Source: Marinimicrobium sp050113635 (lineage in GTDB: Bacteria > Pseudomonadota > Gammaproteobacteria > Pseudomonadales > Cellvibrionaceae). From it: 64,000 bases of DNA. The notes under the pieces are model-generated. The model made no database searches, was not told the origin of the DNA, and saw only the letters and a program-made list of their open reading frames with translations. The position numbers and the translations under genes were made by a program. Shown one piece after another: positions 16,962 through 25,651 of this stretch; within the stretch, counting starts at the first letter, position 1; each line of letters starts with the position of its first letter. Location: positions 62,001 to 126,000 of the forward strand of contig NZ_JBNJLT010000006.1 of NCBI RefSeq assembly GCF_050113635.1, written 5' to 3'.

Positions 16962-17785
16962 GACGAAAACTCCCCGTCCGTCGGGGCTTGATCTTCCGCG
17001 GGCTTGTCACTGTCCTCGTCCGTATCACGACCCAGTTGTCGGTGGACAAAGGCTTCAAGTTGCTGGGAGAGGCGGTGTTCGACCGAAAAGTCCACCCGGC
17101 TTTCCTCGGTTTCTACCCGACAGCCGCCTGGCAATAACGCGTTGTCCGTGTGGAACTGCCAGTCCAACTGGTGCTCCTCCGCAAAGGCTTCCACCAGCGC
17201 CAGATCATCGGCATTCAGGTAAATACGCATATGTTCGGCCCCGGCTGGTAACGCACTCACCGCGGCGCGCACCTGATCCAGTATCATGCCGGAATCCGTC
17301 AGCAGTTCACGGGACACCAGGCTTCGGGTCAGTACACACACGGTATCCAGCAGCCACTGCTCCAGGGCAACTTCCTGATCGGCCAGCGGATCTCGCAATG
17401 CTTGGACCAAATGCTGAAAGCGCTGTTGCTCTGCGGCCAGTTTTTGCCGCATTTCTTCCCAGCCCTTTTTCTCCCCGACGTCATAACCCTCCGCGCGCCC
17501 CTGCTCAAAACCGGCCTGATAGCCCTGCTCGCGTCCCGCCTGTTCGGCCTCATCAACAATGCGCTGCATTTCCTCGGCGCTCATTCCGGAATGGCCGCCC
17601 TGGTAATCCACGTCTTCGATTTTTTCCTGCTGGCGCCTGTCGTCTTCCTCGCGCTGCTTGCGCGCTTCACGCTGCGTCGAGGGCAGCACGCGATCATCCT
17701 CTCCATGGATCGGCGGCAGCACCCAGGGCTGATAATCCTCAAGGTCTTCGGCGGGAATGCGGTTAGAGAGTTTCTTGGTGGTCAT
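16958..17785 (-). CDS. fliH: FliH, regulator of the export ATPase
   Basis: A 275-residue protein with the expected layout: short N-terminal C-ring binding segment (YQPWVLPPI), acidic coiled coil with GxxxG-like spacing (QAGREQGYQAGFEQGRAEGY, residues about 85-105), and a C-terminal domain that binds FliI. It is a little longer than usual (220-260) because of an acidic tail. Overlaps fliI by four bases. Confidence 0.93.
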   Translation of the reverse strand: MTTKKLSNRIPAEDLEDYQPWVLPPIHGEDDRVLPSTQREARKQREEDDRRQQEKIEDVDYQGGHSGMSAEEMQRIVDEAEQAGREQGYQAGFEQGRAEGYDVGEKKGWEEMRQKLAAEQQRFQHLVQALRDPLADQEVALEQWLLDTVCVLTRSLVSRELLTDSGMILDQVRAAVSALPAGAEHMRIYLNADDLALVEAFAEEHQLDWQFHTDNALLPGGCRVETEESRVDFSVEHRLSQQLEAFVHRQLGRDTDEDSDKPAEDQAPTDGEFSS

Positions 17786-17829
17786 GAAGAGAGTACCCGG
17801 TCAGGCAAGCGCGGCGATGCATGGCCCCA

Positions 17830-18876
17830 TTACAACATTTTTTCGCCGCTGTTGCTCAAAACAATCTCGCCAGCGTCGGCCATCCGTCGAGCGATCGTGA
17901 GAATCTCTTTCTGGGCGGACTCCACTTCGGAAAGCCGCACCGGGCCCTTGACCTCCAGGTCGTCGCGCAGCAGCTCGGCCGCGCGCTTTGACATGTTGTT
18001 GAAAATTTTGTCCTGTAACTGACCATCTGCGCCCTTGAGCGCCACGATCAGTACCTCAGAGGACACTTCGCGCAGCAGCATTTGAATGCCGCGGTCGTCC
18101 ACATCTTTGAGGTTGTCGAATACAAACATCAGATCCTGGATCTGGTTGCCCATATCCTCGTCCAGCTCTTTGATGGCGTCCATCAAATCGGCTTCGATGC
18201 TGCCGTCGAGATGGTTCATGATCTCCGCGGCGGTTTTATAACCGCCGACGGCTTTGGTCTGGGAGGACGCGTTGCCCGTGAACTGTTTTTCCAGAATGTC
18301 GTTCAATTCCTGAAGCGCACTGGGCTGCACGGTATCCAGTGAAGCGACGCGCATCATGATATCGAGCCGCATTTTTTCGCTCAAAAAGCTCAAGACTTCC
18401 GCCGCCTGGTCCGGGTCCAGATAGGAGACGACAATGGCCTGAATCTGAGGATGCTCATTGCGAATAACATCGGCAACCGAGCGGGCCTCCATCCATTTGA
18501 GCGTATCCAGGCCAGTGGTATTGCCGCCGAGCAGAATACGGTCAATCAGGCCGCTGGCTTTATCTTCACCCAGAGCGGTAACCAGCATGTTGCGAATGTA
18601 GGCGTCCGAGTCGGTACCCAGCCCGGTCAAGGTACGCACTTCCTCGAGAAAATTGGTCAGAACCGCATGAACATCCGTCTGCCGAACGTTTTTCATTTGT
18701 GCCATGGCTGCGCCAATACGCTGAACTTCCTTCGGGCCCATATGACGCAACACCTCGGCCGCATCCGCCTCCCCGAGGGACATCAGGAGAATGGCCGCCT
18801 GGTCCACATGGTTCAGTTTTGAAACCGGTGTCGCCGGTTTGGCGTCAGGGGCCGGAGCCGCCGCTTTTTCTGCCAC
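17830..18876 (-). CDS. fliG: FliG, motor switch and torque-generating rotor protein
   Basis: A 348-residue rotor protein with three armadillo-like domains. The EHPQ motif for FliM binding is in NEHPQIQAIVVSYL, and the C-terminal charged ridge that meets the stators lies around NMSKRAAELLRDDLEVKGPV. An Ala/Pro-rich extension precedes the conserved start of the domain (VDQAAILLMSLGE). Start codon is GTG with GAGG eight bases upstream. Confidence 0.97.
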   Translation of the reverse strand: MAEKAAAPAPDAKPATPVSKLNHVDQAAILLMSLGEADAAEVLRHMGPKEVQRIGAAMAQMKNVRQTDVHAVLTNFLEEVRTLTGLGTDSDAYIRNMLVTALGEDKASGLIDRILLGGNTTGLDTLKWMEARSVADVIRNEHPQIQAIVVSYLDPDQAAEVLSFLSEKMRLDIMMRVASLDTVQPSALQELNDILEKQFTGNASSQTKAVGGYKTAAEIMNHLDGSIEADLMDAIKELDEDMGNQIQDLMFVFDNLKDVDDRGIQMLLREVSSEVLIVALKGADGQLQDKIFNNMSKRAAELLRDDLEVKGPVRLSEVESAQKEILTIARRMADAGEIVLSNSGEKML

Positions 18877-18886
18877 AGTTCAAACC

Positions 18887-20611
18887 TCAGTCGTCTCGAT
18901 TGATCCAGCTTTTCACTACCTGAGCCACACGGCCGGGATCATCCGCTACCAGCCCCTTCACCGCGTTGAGCTGCTGCTCGTAGCTTTCTTCCGGTCCCGG
19001 TAATCCCAGAGCTCCCCCGGTCAGCGTTACCGTCTCGTCGGACAGCCCATCGTAACCACCCAGCCCGGACTCTTCCAGAGCAGCCAGTTCGCGCGCCTCT
19101 TCCTCTTCGGAGGCACGGCCACCGGTGCGAGCCAGGCTTTTCAATACCGGGCGCAACAAACCGAAGATTAGCAGCAGAATGACGAGAATGCCGGCGGCCT
19201 GCTTCAGATAGGGAAATAACCACGGCTGCTGCCACCAGGGCACTTCCGGCGCGGTGAAATCGCCGAGATTTCGGGCACGGAACGGCGAATTCAGAACATT
19301 GACGCTATCGCCGCGAGCGGCGGAAAAACCCACCGCGTCACGTACCAGCATCTCCAGTCGTTGCAGCTCGGCGTCCGTCCAGGGTGTGCGCGTTTCAGCG
19401 CCACCGGCATCGGTCTGTACTTTGTCATCCACCACGACGGCAACGGACAACCGCCCGAGCCTCCCTTGCTGGAATCGGGTATAACTGACGGTGCGATCCA
19501 GTTCATAGTTGCGGGTAGCGCGCTCACGAACCTGACGGCGTGCCTGTTCCCCTTGCGGCTCGCCCGTTTCCGGGTCCACTTGCTCAGGCGCTTCCGCATT
19601 AACACCCGGTGGCTGATTGGTCAGTGCGCCGGGAATACCCGCTTCCTCTCCCCCGATCCGGGACTCGTTCAGCGTTTGTTCGCTACGGATGGCAGGCACA
19701 TCGGGATTGAACGTTTCGGCGGCCTCCTCTGTCGCGGTAAAGTCCACATCCGCGGTCACTTCGGCTCGGAAATTGTCACCACCGATCACCGGTTCGAGAA
19801 TACGATTCACCCGCTGGACAAAACTCTCTTCCAGGCGACGAGTGTATTCACGCTGCCGGTCTGCCAGCAGCAGCTCACTGTTCTCTTCTTTGGCGGAAAG
19901 CAATTCACCGCGCTGATCCACGATGGTGACGGCATCGGGTTTGAGTTCGGCGACACTGGACGAAACGAGATTGACGATGGCCTTTACCTGACTGGCGTCC
20001 ATGTCACGCCCTGGGTTGACATCAACAAAGACCGAAGCGCGCGGTTCTCTCACCTCACGCACAAACACTGATCGCTTGGGAATCGCCAAATGAACGCGCG
20101 CGCCGCGCACATTGTTCATGCTGGAAATCGTGCGAGCCAGTTCGCCTTCGATGGCCCGGTGGTAACGAGTGCTTTCTATAAACTGACTCGTTCCCAGAGG
20201 CTGTTCCTGGTCCATGAGTTCAAAGCCAGTCGAGTTGTCTCTGGGAATGCCTGCCTGCGCCAATTTAATCCGCGCGGTATGCATATTGTCGGTGGCTACC
20301 AGCAAGCCGCCCGTGGACGGATCGATGCGAAATGGGATTTTATTCTGTTCAAGAATCGTCACGACATCGGGTGACTGCCGAGGGTCCAGGTCGGGCAGCA
20401 AGGGGCGGTATTCTTCTCCCTGCGTCCACAGCACTACGGCAAAACCAATGGCCACGCTGGCCGCCAGCCCCACCATCAAACCGGCTTGACGCAGCAGGTT
20501 CAGGTTGCTGAAACCCTCGATTAAATCATTGCCGGCACGCTTGCCTTTGCCGCGATCGCCTGCGCCATCATTGGAAAAGGTATCGTTGGTTGCGGAATCC
20601 GATGCGGCCAT
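18887..20611 (-). CDS. fliF: FliF, MS-ring protein
   Basis: A 574-residue protein with a membrane helix near residues 45-65, periplasmic ring-building motifs (ARVHLAIPKRSVFVRE, RASVFVDVNPGRDM), a second membrane helix near residue 465 (AAGILVILLLIFGLL) and a C-terminal tail that binds FliG. The gene ends ten bases before the fliG start. This is the template ring for the basal body and the protein FlhF recruits to the pole. Confidence 0.97.
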   Translation of the reverse strand: MAASDSATNDTFSNDGAGDRGKGKRAGNDLIEGFSNLNLLRQAGLMVGLAASVAIGFAVVLWTQGEEYRPLLPDLDPRQSPDVVTILEQNKIPFRIDPSTGGLLVATDNMHTARIKLAQAGIPRDNSTGFELMDQEQPLGTSQFIESTRYHRAIEGELARTISSMNNVRGARVHLAIPKRSVFVREVREPRASVFVDVNPGRDMDASQVKAIVNLVSSSVAELKPDAVTIVDQRGELLSAKEENSELLLADRQREYTRRLEESFVQRVNRILEPVIGGDNFRAEVTADVDFTATEEAAETFNPDVPAIRSEQTLNESRIGGEEAGIPGALTNQPPGVNAEAPEQVDPETGEPQGEQARRQVRERATRNYELDRTVSYTRFQQGRLGRLSVAVVVDDKVQTDAGGAETRTPWTDAELQRLEMLVRDAVGFSAARGDSVNVLNSPFRARNLGDFTAPEVPWWQQPWLFPYLKQAAGILVILLLIFGLLRPVLKSLARTGGRASEEEEARELAALEESGLGGYDGLSDETVTLTGGALGLPGPEESYEQQLNAVKGLVADDPGRVAQVVKSWINRDD

Positions 20612-20646
20612 CGCGGTCTATCTCGTGAGTCAGAGGATCGGTGCCA

Positions 20647-21015
20647 TTAAATTGGCATGTTCATTATGTCGCGGTAGGCTTCCACCAGTTTATTCCGCAC
20701 TTGCAAAGTCGCCTGGAAAGCGACACTGGATTTTTGCGAAGCAACCATGACGTCGGTAATGTCTACGCCGGCTTCGCCCCGCTCATAAGCATCCTGCAAA
20801 TCACCGGACGCTTTTTGGATATCGTTGACTTTGTTGATCGCCTGGCTCATGACTTCGCTGAAACCGGGAACGTCGCGTGCTTCCCCCACTCGCAAGGCAG
20901 ACTCTCTGGAAGTTGCTTCCGGATTCAGGCCCTCGGGTTTTTGAAACGCCTGGGTCTGGGCCTTCAAAGAGCGCATTTCCACCAGTAAGCGGTTGATGTC
21001 AACGCGGTCAGTCAT
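20647..21015 (-). CDS. fliE: FliE, MS-ring to rod junction protein
   Basis: A 122-residue protein whose C-terminal half has the conserved pattern FSEVMSQAINKVNDIQKASGDLQDAYE and VASQKSSVAFQATLQVRNKLVEAYRDIMNMPI. It is the first exported rod part, joining FliF to FlgB. First gene of the fliEFGHIJ operon, about 53 bases after the predicted sigma-54 start. Confidence 0.95.
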   Translation of the reverse strand: MTDRVDINRLLVEMRSLKAQTQAFQKPEGLNPEATSRESALRVGEARDVPGFSEVMSQAINKVNDIQKASGDLQDAYERGEAGVDITDVMVASQKSSVAFQATLQVRNKLVEAYRDIMNMPI

Positions 21016-21078
21016 GATTTTTCCCCTGCGACAAGATTTTGGCGATTCACCCGCGTTCGGGCCACTGAGCGCTTTTTC

Positions 21079-21095
21079 TGCATAAAGCGGGCCAA
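21079..21095 (-). promoter_or_regulatory. Sigma-54 promoter for fliEFGHIJ
   Basis: The minus strand reads TTGGCCCGCTTTATGCA: GG and GC are spaced correctly, with C for A in the -24 box and A for T at the start of the -12 box. Transcription near 21068. It lies in the fleR-fliE gap. Confidence 0.75.
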
Positions 21096-21118
21096 CTCAA
21101 AGAAGAGCGCGAATCGGT

Positions 21119-22567
21119 CTAGACAACGCCATCAACCGGAAAGCCAGCCTCGCGCAGTCGAGCCATTTTGTAACGCAGGGTGCGCGGGCTGATTCCGAGG
21201 CGCTCTGCCGTTCGCTTCTTGCTGCCGCGCTCACTGTTCAACGTGTTGATGATAATTTCATATTCGCGCTGTTTCAGATCACTTCCCAGAGCTTGCGCCT
21301 CTGCTGGTGTCATTTCAGCCCCACGTGACGTCGGCACTGCGACGACAGGCGCTTCGGTTTCCGGCGTACCGGTTTCCGCCACCGGCAAGTCCGCTTCCAG
21401 CCCGAGATCCATTGCCTCAACGACGTCTCCCGGCTGTAGAATCAGGGCTCTTTGCATTACGTTATCCAGCTCCCTGACGTTACCCGGCCAGTTGTGCGCC
21501 ACCAATGCCCGCCGCGCGGACTCTCCAAGCTGCACCCAGCCTCGGCGCTGTTTTTGCGCATGTCGGGTCAACAGTTGTTCCGCCAGCGGCAGGATGTCTT
21601 CTCGACGATCGCGCAGCGGCGCCCATTGCAGCGGCAACACGCTCAAACGGTAGTAAAGGTCTTCACGGAACTGCCCCTGTGCGACGTGCTCACGCATGTC
21701 GCGGTTCGAGGTGGCAATCACGCGCACGTCCAACGGAATCGTCTTGCGCCCGCCGAGCCGTTCCACCTCACGTTCCTGCAAGACTCTCAGCAATTTAGCC
21801 TGCAAGCCCACATCCATCTCGGAAATTTCATCGAGTAACAGCGTCCCGCCGTTGGCTTGCTCAAATTTGCCCGGCGCACTGCTGTGAGCGCCGGTATAAG
21901 CACCCTTTTCGTGACCAAACAGCATCGCTTCCAACATGTTTTCCGGAATCGCCGCGCAATTAATCGCCACGAACGGCTGGTCGTGCCGGGGAGAGTGATC
22001 GTGAATATAGCGGGCCAGCACCTCCTTACCCGTACCGGACTCGCCGAGAATCAACACGGTGGATTCCGACTGGGCCACCCGTTGAGCCAACTGCAACAAT
22101 TTCAAGCTGGTCTCAGCCCGCACAACCGGTTCGCTGCCAGTGACGGGTCGGCGACTCAGATGACGCTCCAGGGTATCCACCAGTAATTGCGGCTCAAAAG
22201 GTTTCACCAGATAATCCACCGCGCCCTGCCGAATCGCATCCACCGACTGGCTGATGCTGGCATAAGCGGTAATCAACATCATGGGAATATGCGGGTAATG
22301 GCGTTTAATCGCCAACAGTAATTCCTGCCCGCTGATCCCTCCCATGTTCACATCGGAAATCACCATATCGCACGCTTCACCGGCGCTCAGGTGCGCGAGC
22401 GCCTGCTCGCCACTGTCTGCCTGCAATACGTCGTAATCGGCCAGCTCCAGGGTATCGCACAATGCTTCGCGCAATGCCGCATCGTCTTCGACAATCAAAA
22501 GGCGCGCGCGAGACCGTACCGATGAGGAAACGCTGCGCAACGAGTGTGAATAGGCGGTTTGAGCCAT
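21119..22567 (-). CDS. fleR: FleR/FlrC, sigma-54 response regulator for mid-class flagellar genes
   Basis: A 482-residue NtrC-family activator: receiver (about residues 20-135; phospho-Asp in MVISDVNMGG), AAA+ domain (GESGTGKE Walker A, GAYTGA loop that contacts sigma-54, GGTLLLDEISEMD Walker B) and a Fis-type HTH at the end (KKRTAERLGISPRTLRYKMARLREAG). It is the partner of FleS. The start ATG 22567 (MAQTAYSHSL) has GGAG nine bases upstream; upstream in-frame codons fall inside fleS and encode a Cys/Arg-rich stretch unlike the family. Confidence 0.94.
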   Translation of the reverse strand: MAQTAYSHSLRSVSSSVRSRARLLIVEDDAALREALCDTLELADYDVLQADSGEQALAHLSAGEACDMVISDVNMGGISGQELLLAIKRHYPHIPMMLITAYASISQSVDAIRQGAVDYLVKPFEPQLLVDTLERHLSRRPVTGSEPVVRAETSLKLLQLAQRVAQSESTVLILGESGTGKEVLARYIHDHSPRHDQPFVAINCAAIPENMLEAMLFGHEKGAYTGAHSSAPGKFEQANGGTLLLDEISEMDVGLQAKLLRVLQEREVERLGGRKTIPLDVRVIATSNRDMREHVAQGQFREDLYYRLSVLPLQWAPLRDRREDILPLAEQLLTRHAQKQRRGWVQLGESARRALVAHNWPGNVRELDNVMQRALILQPGDVVEAMDLGLEADLPVAETGTPETEAPVVAVPTSRGAEMTPAEAQALGSDLKQREYEIIINTLNSERGSKKRTAERLGISPRTLRYKMARLREAGFPVDGVV

Positions 22568-22589
22568 AAACCAATCTCCAGTGCGATTA

Positions 22590-23891
22590 TCAGGCGCGAG
22601 CCGTTGGGTGTGTCTGGGAGGAAAGCTGAGCGTAAGAGGACTGCAACGGCAGCAGCAGCGTGGCACAGGCCCCCTCGCCGGGCGTTGACTGCAAATCAAA
22701 AGCCCCACCGTGAGCGCGCGCTACCGCCTGAACCACGGCCAATCCCAACCCTGTACCCTGGGCTTTTGTGGTAATGAACAATTCCTTGACGCGCGGCAAC
22801 AGCTCGGGATCAATACCGGGGCCATTGTCCGACAGATAAATCGCCAACCAGTCACTCCCTTTGACGGTTTCTTTTTCGAAACGAATGTGCAGGCGGGCCT
22901 GACGCTGGGTGGCTTGAATGCTGTTGTTAGCGAGGTTCAGCAAGGCGCCGACCAGGGCTTCCCGGTTACAGCGAAAGGCCACCTCCCCGCAGTCGTTGCA
23001 CCATTCGCATTCGCTCTGCGATGTGCTCAGCGGCACTTCAAGCGCTTCCGCCAGGCAGCTTTGCAATTCGCTGACGGATACGTAGTCGTTCAGAGGCAGC
23101 TCGCCTTTGACGAACAACAACATATCCTGCACTTGTCGCTCGATATGATTGAGCCGATTGGAGAGCTTACCGGCAAACTCCTCACGCTTGCCTTCATCCA
23201 GTTGGCGATGGCGTAAATGCCCTGCATAAAGCATGGCCGCCGACAACGGCGTACGAATCTGGTGAGCCAGGGCCGATACCATTTTCCCCAGCGCGGACAA
23301 GCGCTCATTGCGACTGACGTCACTTTGCAGACGTCGGGTTTCCGTCAGGTCCGTCAACAGGATAATTTGCCCGTCGTCGCCGAGATTGCGGGTGGCGATG
23401 CGAATGCGACGGCCATCGTGCAGCGATACTTCGTGCCCATCGTCACTGCGCGGCTTAAAGGCCCGGGTAATAATCACCCGCCAGGCCAGCCCTTGCAGCG
23501 GCTCACCCAGCAGCTCCACCGCAACGGGGTTGCATTCGGTGACCTGTCCGAAGGAGTCCAGCACCACGACCCCACCGGGCAGGAAATTCAAGAGGTTTTC
23601 CAGACGGTTGGCCAGTTGTTCTTTTTCGGCCAGTTCCTGCTCCCGCTGGCGGTTTACCGCCGAAAGCTCGCCCGTCAGCGACTCGACACGATGTTCGAGC
23701 TTCTCGTAAGAGGCCACCAACTGCTGCGAGACATCGCCAAACAGGTCAAACGCCTGCTTGAGTTCCTCCACATCGGCCGCGGACGGCTCCGCGCGCAGGG
23801 GCACCACATCGGCTTGAGGCGGCTTGCTGGATGCAGTATCGCCGCTGGTCGCTTTGCGATACCGCGCTGCGGTGGAGGCACCATCCGCCAT
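22590..23891 (-). CDS. fleS: FleS/FlrB, flagellar sensor histidine kinase
   Basis: A 433-residue soluble kinase: N-terminal coiled coil (residues about 45-95), PAS domain (about 95-185; LLNFLPGGVVVLDSFGQVTECNP), HisKA with phospho-His in ALAHQIRTPLSAA and HATPase_c (NLANNSIQATQ, YLSDNGPGID, GTGLGLAVVQAVARAHGG). No membrane segment, as for FleS of Pseudomonas. Twenty-two bases separate it from fleR. Confidence 0.94.
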   Translation of the reverse strand: MADGASTAARYRKATSGDTASSKPPQADVVPLRAEPSAADVEELKQAFDLFGDVSQQLVASYEKLEHRVESLTGELSAVNRQREQELAEKEQLANRLENLLNFLPGGVVVLDSFGQVTECNPVAVELLGEPLQGLAWRVIITRAFKPRSDDGHEVSLHDGRRIRIATRNLGDDGQIILLTDLTETRRLQSDVSRNERLSALGKMVSALAHQIRTPLSAAMLYAGHLRHRQLDEGKREEFAGKLSNRLNHIERQVQDMLLFVKGELPLNDYVSVSELQSCLAEALEVPLSTSQSECEWCNDCGEVAFRCNREALVGALLNLANNSIQATQRQARLHIRFEKETVKGSDWLAIYLSDNGPGIDPELLPRVKELFITTKAQGTGLGLAVVQAVARAHGGAFDLQSTPGEGACATLLLPLQSSYAQLSSQTHPTARA

Positions 23892-24230
23892 GAAAGACTC
23901 CCGAGAACATCAGTTACGGTTTTTCGGCATTAAACCGAGGCTTAACCGTCGTTCAGCAAATAAGGTGCCAACATAAAAAACTATTATTTTTCATACACTT
24001 AAAGAAAACCGACCCGCAAGCAGAGTCAATTTACCGTCGCCTCGGGAGAGCGCGCCAGCAGATACCGTTGGTGCAGCGCCACACAACCTGCTACACTCCC
24101 GCGCCCGGCGTCCATCGGTCGACGCCGCCCTTCTTTTGCTCACATTTCAAGGCTCGCCCGGACCGTAACCGCACCCTGTCTTGTAACGCTGACAGGCTCT
24201 GGGGAGTGCGCGAGCCACAGGACATACTTC
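23892..24230. other. Divergent intergenic region between fleS and rhlE
   Basis: A 339-base gap holding the fleS sigma-54 promoter near its left end, an AT-rich patch (23970-24010), and on the plus side a hairpin CCTGTC/GACAGG at about 24176-24198 within the presumed rhlE leader. No reading frame here looks like a gene, and no clear sigma-70 promoter for rhlE could be picked by eye. Confidence 0.5.
23955..23971 (-). promoter_or_regulatory. Sigma-54 promoter for fleS-fleR
   Basis: The minus strand reads TTGGCACCTTATTTGCT, a perfect match to the sigma-54 consensus. Start near 23944, 53 bases ahead of fleS. In Pseudomonas the fleSR operon is activated by FleQ with sigma-54, which fits. Confidence 0.92.
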
Positions 24231-25592
24231 ATGACGTTTTCCGAACTCGGCCTGCGTGCCGAAATACTGCGTGCGCTCGATAAAGCAGGCTATCAGACTC
24301 CCACTCCTATTCAGGCTAAAGCGATTCCTACCGTGCTTAACGGTGGCGACCTCATGGCCGCAGCACAAACCGGCACCGGTAAAACCGCGGGTTTCACCTT
24401 GCCATTGCTGGAGAACCTGAGCCGCAACACCAGCACGGGCAAGTTCCGCCCGGTGCGTGCGCTGATTCTGACACCCACTCGCGAACTGGCCGCCCAGGTG
24501 CACGAGAATGTGCAAACCTACAACCAATATTTGCCGCTGCGCTCCACCGTCGTGTTTGGCGGCGTTAGCATTAACCCTCAGATCGATAAACTGCGCCGCG
24601 GCGTGGACATTCTGGTCGCAACACCCGGTCGACTGCTGGATCTGGTTCAGCAACAGGCGCTGAATCTGGACCGAGTGGAAACGCTGGTGCTGGACGAAGC
24701 CGACCGCATGTTGGACATGGGCTTTATTCACGATATTCGCAAAGTGCTGAAAATGGTGCCGGCCCAAAAACAGTCGCTGCTTTTCTCCGCGACTTTTTCC
24801 GATGATATCAAGGCGCTGGCACAAGGCTTACTCAACAAACCGGATTTGATTGAGGTTGCGCCTCGTAACACCACCGCCGAACGTATCACGCAGCGCGTCC
24901 ATCCCGTGGATCGCCAGCGTAAGCGCGAGTTGCTGTCTTATCTCATTGGCGACGGAGACTGGCGACAAGTGCTGGTTTTCACTCGCACCAAGCACGGTGC
25001 CAACCGACTGACCGAACAGTTACAGCAGGATGGCATCACCGCGGCGGCCATTCATGGCAATAAAAGCCAGGGCGCACGGACACGAGCCCTGGCCGATTTT
25101 AAATCGGGCCGGGTTCGCGCTCTGATTGCCACGGATATTGCCGCGCGCGGCATTGATATCGATCAATTGCCTCACGTTGTGAACTACGAGTTACCCAACG
25201 TGCCGGAAGATTACGTTCACCGTATCGGCCGTACTGGACGTGCGGAGCGCGAAGGCGTTGCCATCTCTCTGGTGTGTGTGGATGAGCACGAATTTCTGCG
25301 CAATATTGAGCGGCTGATTAAAAGCAAAGTGGAACAGCAAGTCGTGCCAGGTTTCGAACCCGACCCGAGCATCAAACCGGAACCGATTGCGCTCGGCGGT
25401 CAGAAAACCGGCGGTCGTCGACGTCCTGGTGGGGGCAACTCTTCCGGCAGAAAACAAACGCCGGGAAGATCGGCCTCGGGCAGAAAACCGGGGGGCAATA
25501 ATAATTCCCGCGCTAATGCGCGAAGCGATGGCGGTCGCCGAAACGACAATGGCGGCCGCCCCAACCAGGGCCGCCGCCAAAGACGTTCATAA
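24231..25592 (+). CDS. rhlE: RhlE-like DEAD-box RNA helicase
   Basis: A 453-residue DEAD-box helicase: Q motif (GYQTPTPIQ), motif I AQTGTGKT at residues 45-52, Ia PTRELA, II DEAD in LVLDEADRMLDMGF, III SAT, and VI HRIGRTGR. The tail from about residue 385 is a basic Gly/Arg/Asn-rich disordered extension, as in RhlE. It unwinds structured RNA in ribosome assembly and mRNA turnover. AGGA sits eight bases before the ATG. The gene is plus-strand and sits, with the convergent cytochrome gene, between fleQ and fleS, which are usually neighbours. Confidence 0.93.
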   Translation: MTFSELGLRAEILRALDKAGYQTPTPIQAKAIPTVLNGGDLMAAAQTGTGKTAGFTLPLLENLSRNTSTGKFRPVRALILTPTRELAAQVHENVQTYNQYLPLRSTVVFGGVSINPQIDKLRRGVDILVATPGRLLDLVQQQALNLDRVETLVLDEADRMLDMGFIHDIRKVLKMVPAQKQSLLFSATFSDDIKALAQGLLNKPDLIEVAPRNTTAERITQRVHPVDRQRKRELLSYLIGDGDWRQVLVFTRTKHGANRLTEQLQQDGITAAAIHGNKSQGARTRALADFKSGRVRALIATDIAARGIDIDQLPHVVNYELPNVPEDYVHRIGRTGRAEREGVAISLVCVDEHEFLRNIERLIKSKVEQQVVPGFEPDPSIKPEPIALGGQKTGGRRRPGGGNSSGRKQTPGRSASGRKPGGNNNSRANARSDGGRRNDNGGRPNQGRRQRRS

Positions 25593-25610
25593 AACCGCGC
25601 AACACTATCG

Positions 25611-25639
25611 GGCGGATACGAGCGAAGCTCGTATCCGCC
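25611..25639. terminator. 13-bp hairpin between convergent rhlE and cytochrome genes
   Basis: Perfect stem GGCGGATACGAGC / GCTCGTATCCGCC with a GAA loop, placed 19 bases after the rhlE stop and 13 before the end of the convergent gene. No long T-run follows on either strand; it would serve as a shared bidirectional terminator or 3' end stabiliser. Confidence 0.7.
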
Positions 25640-25651
25640 ACCCTTCAGCGC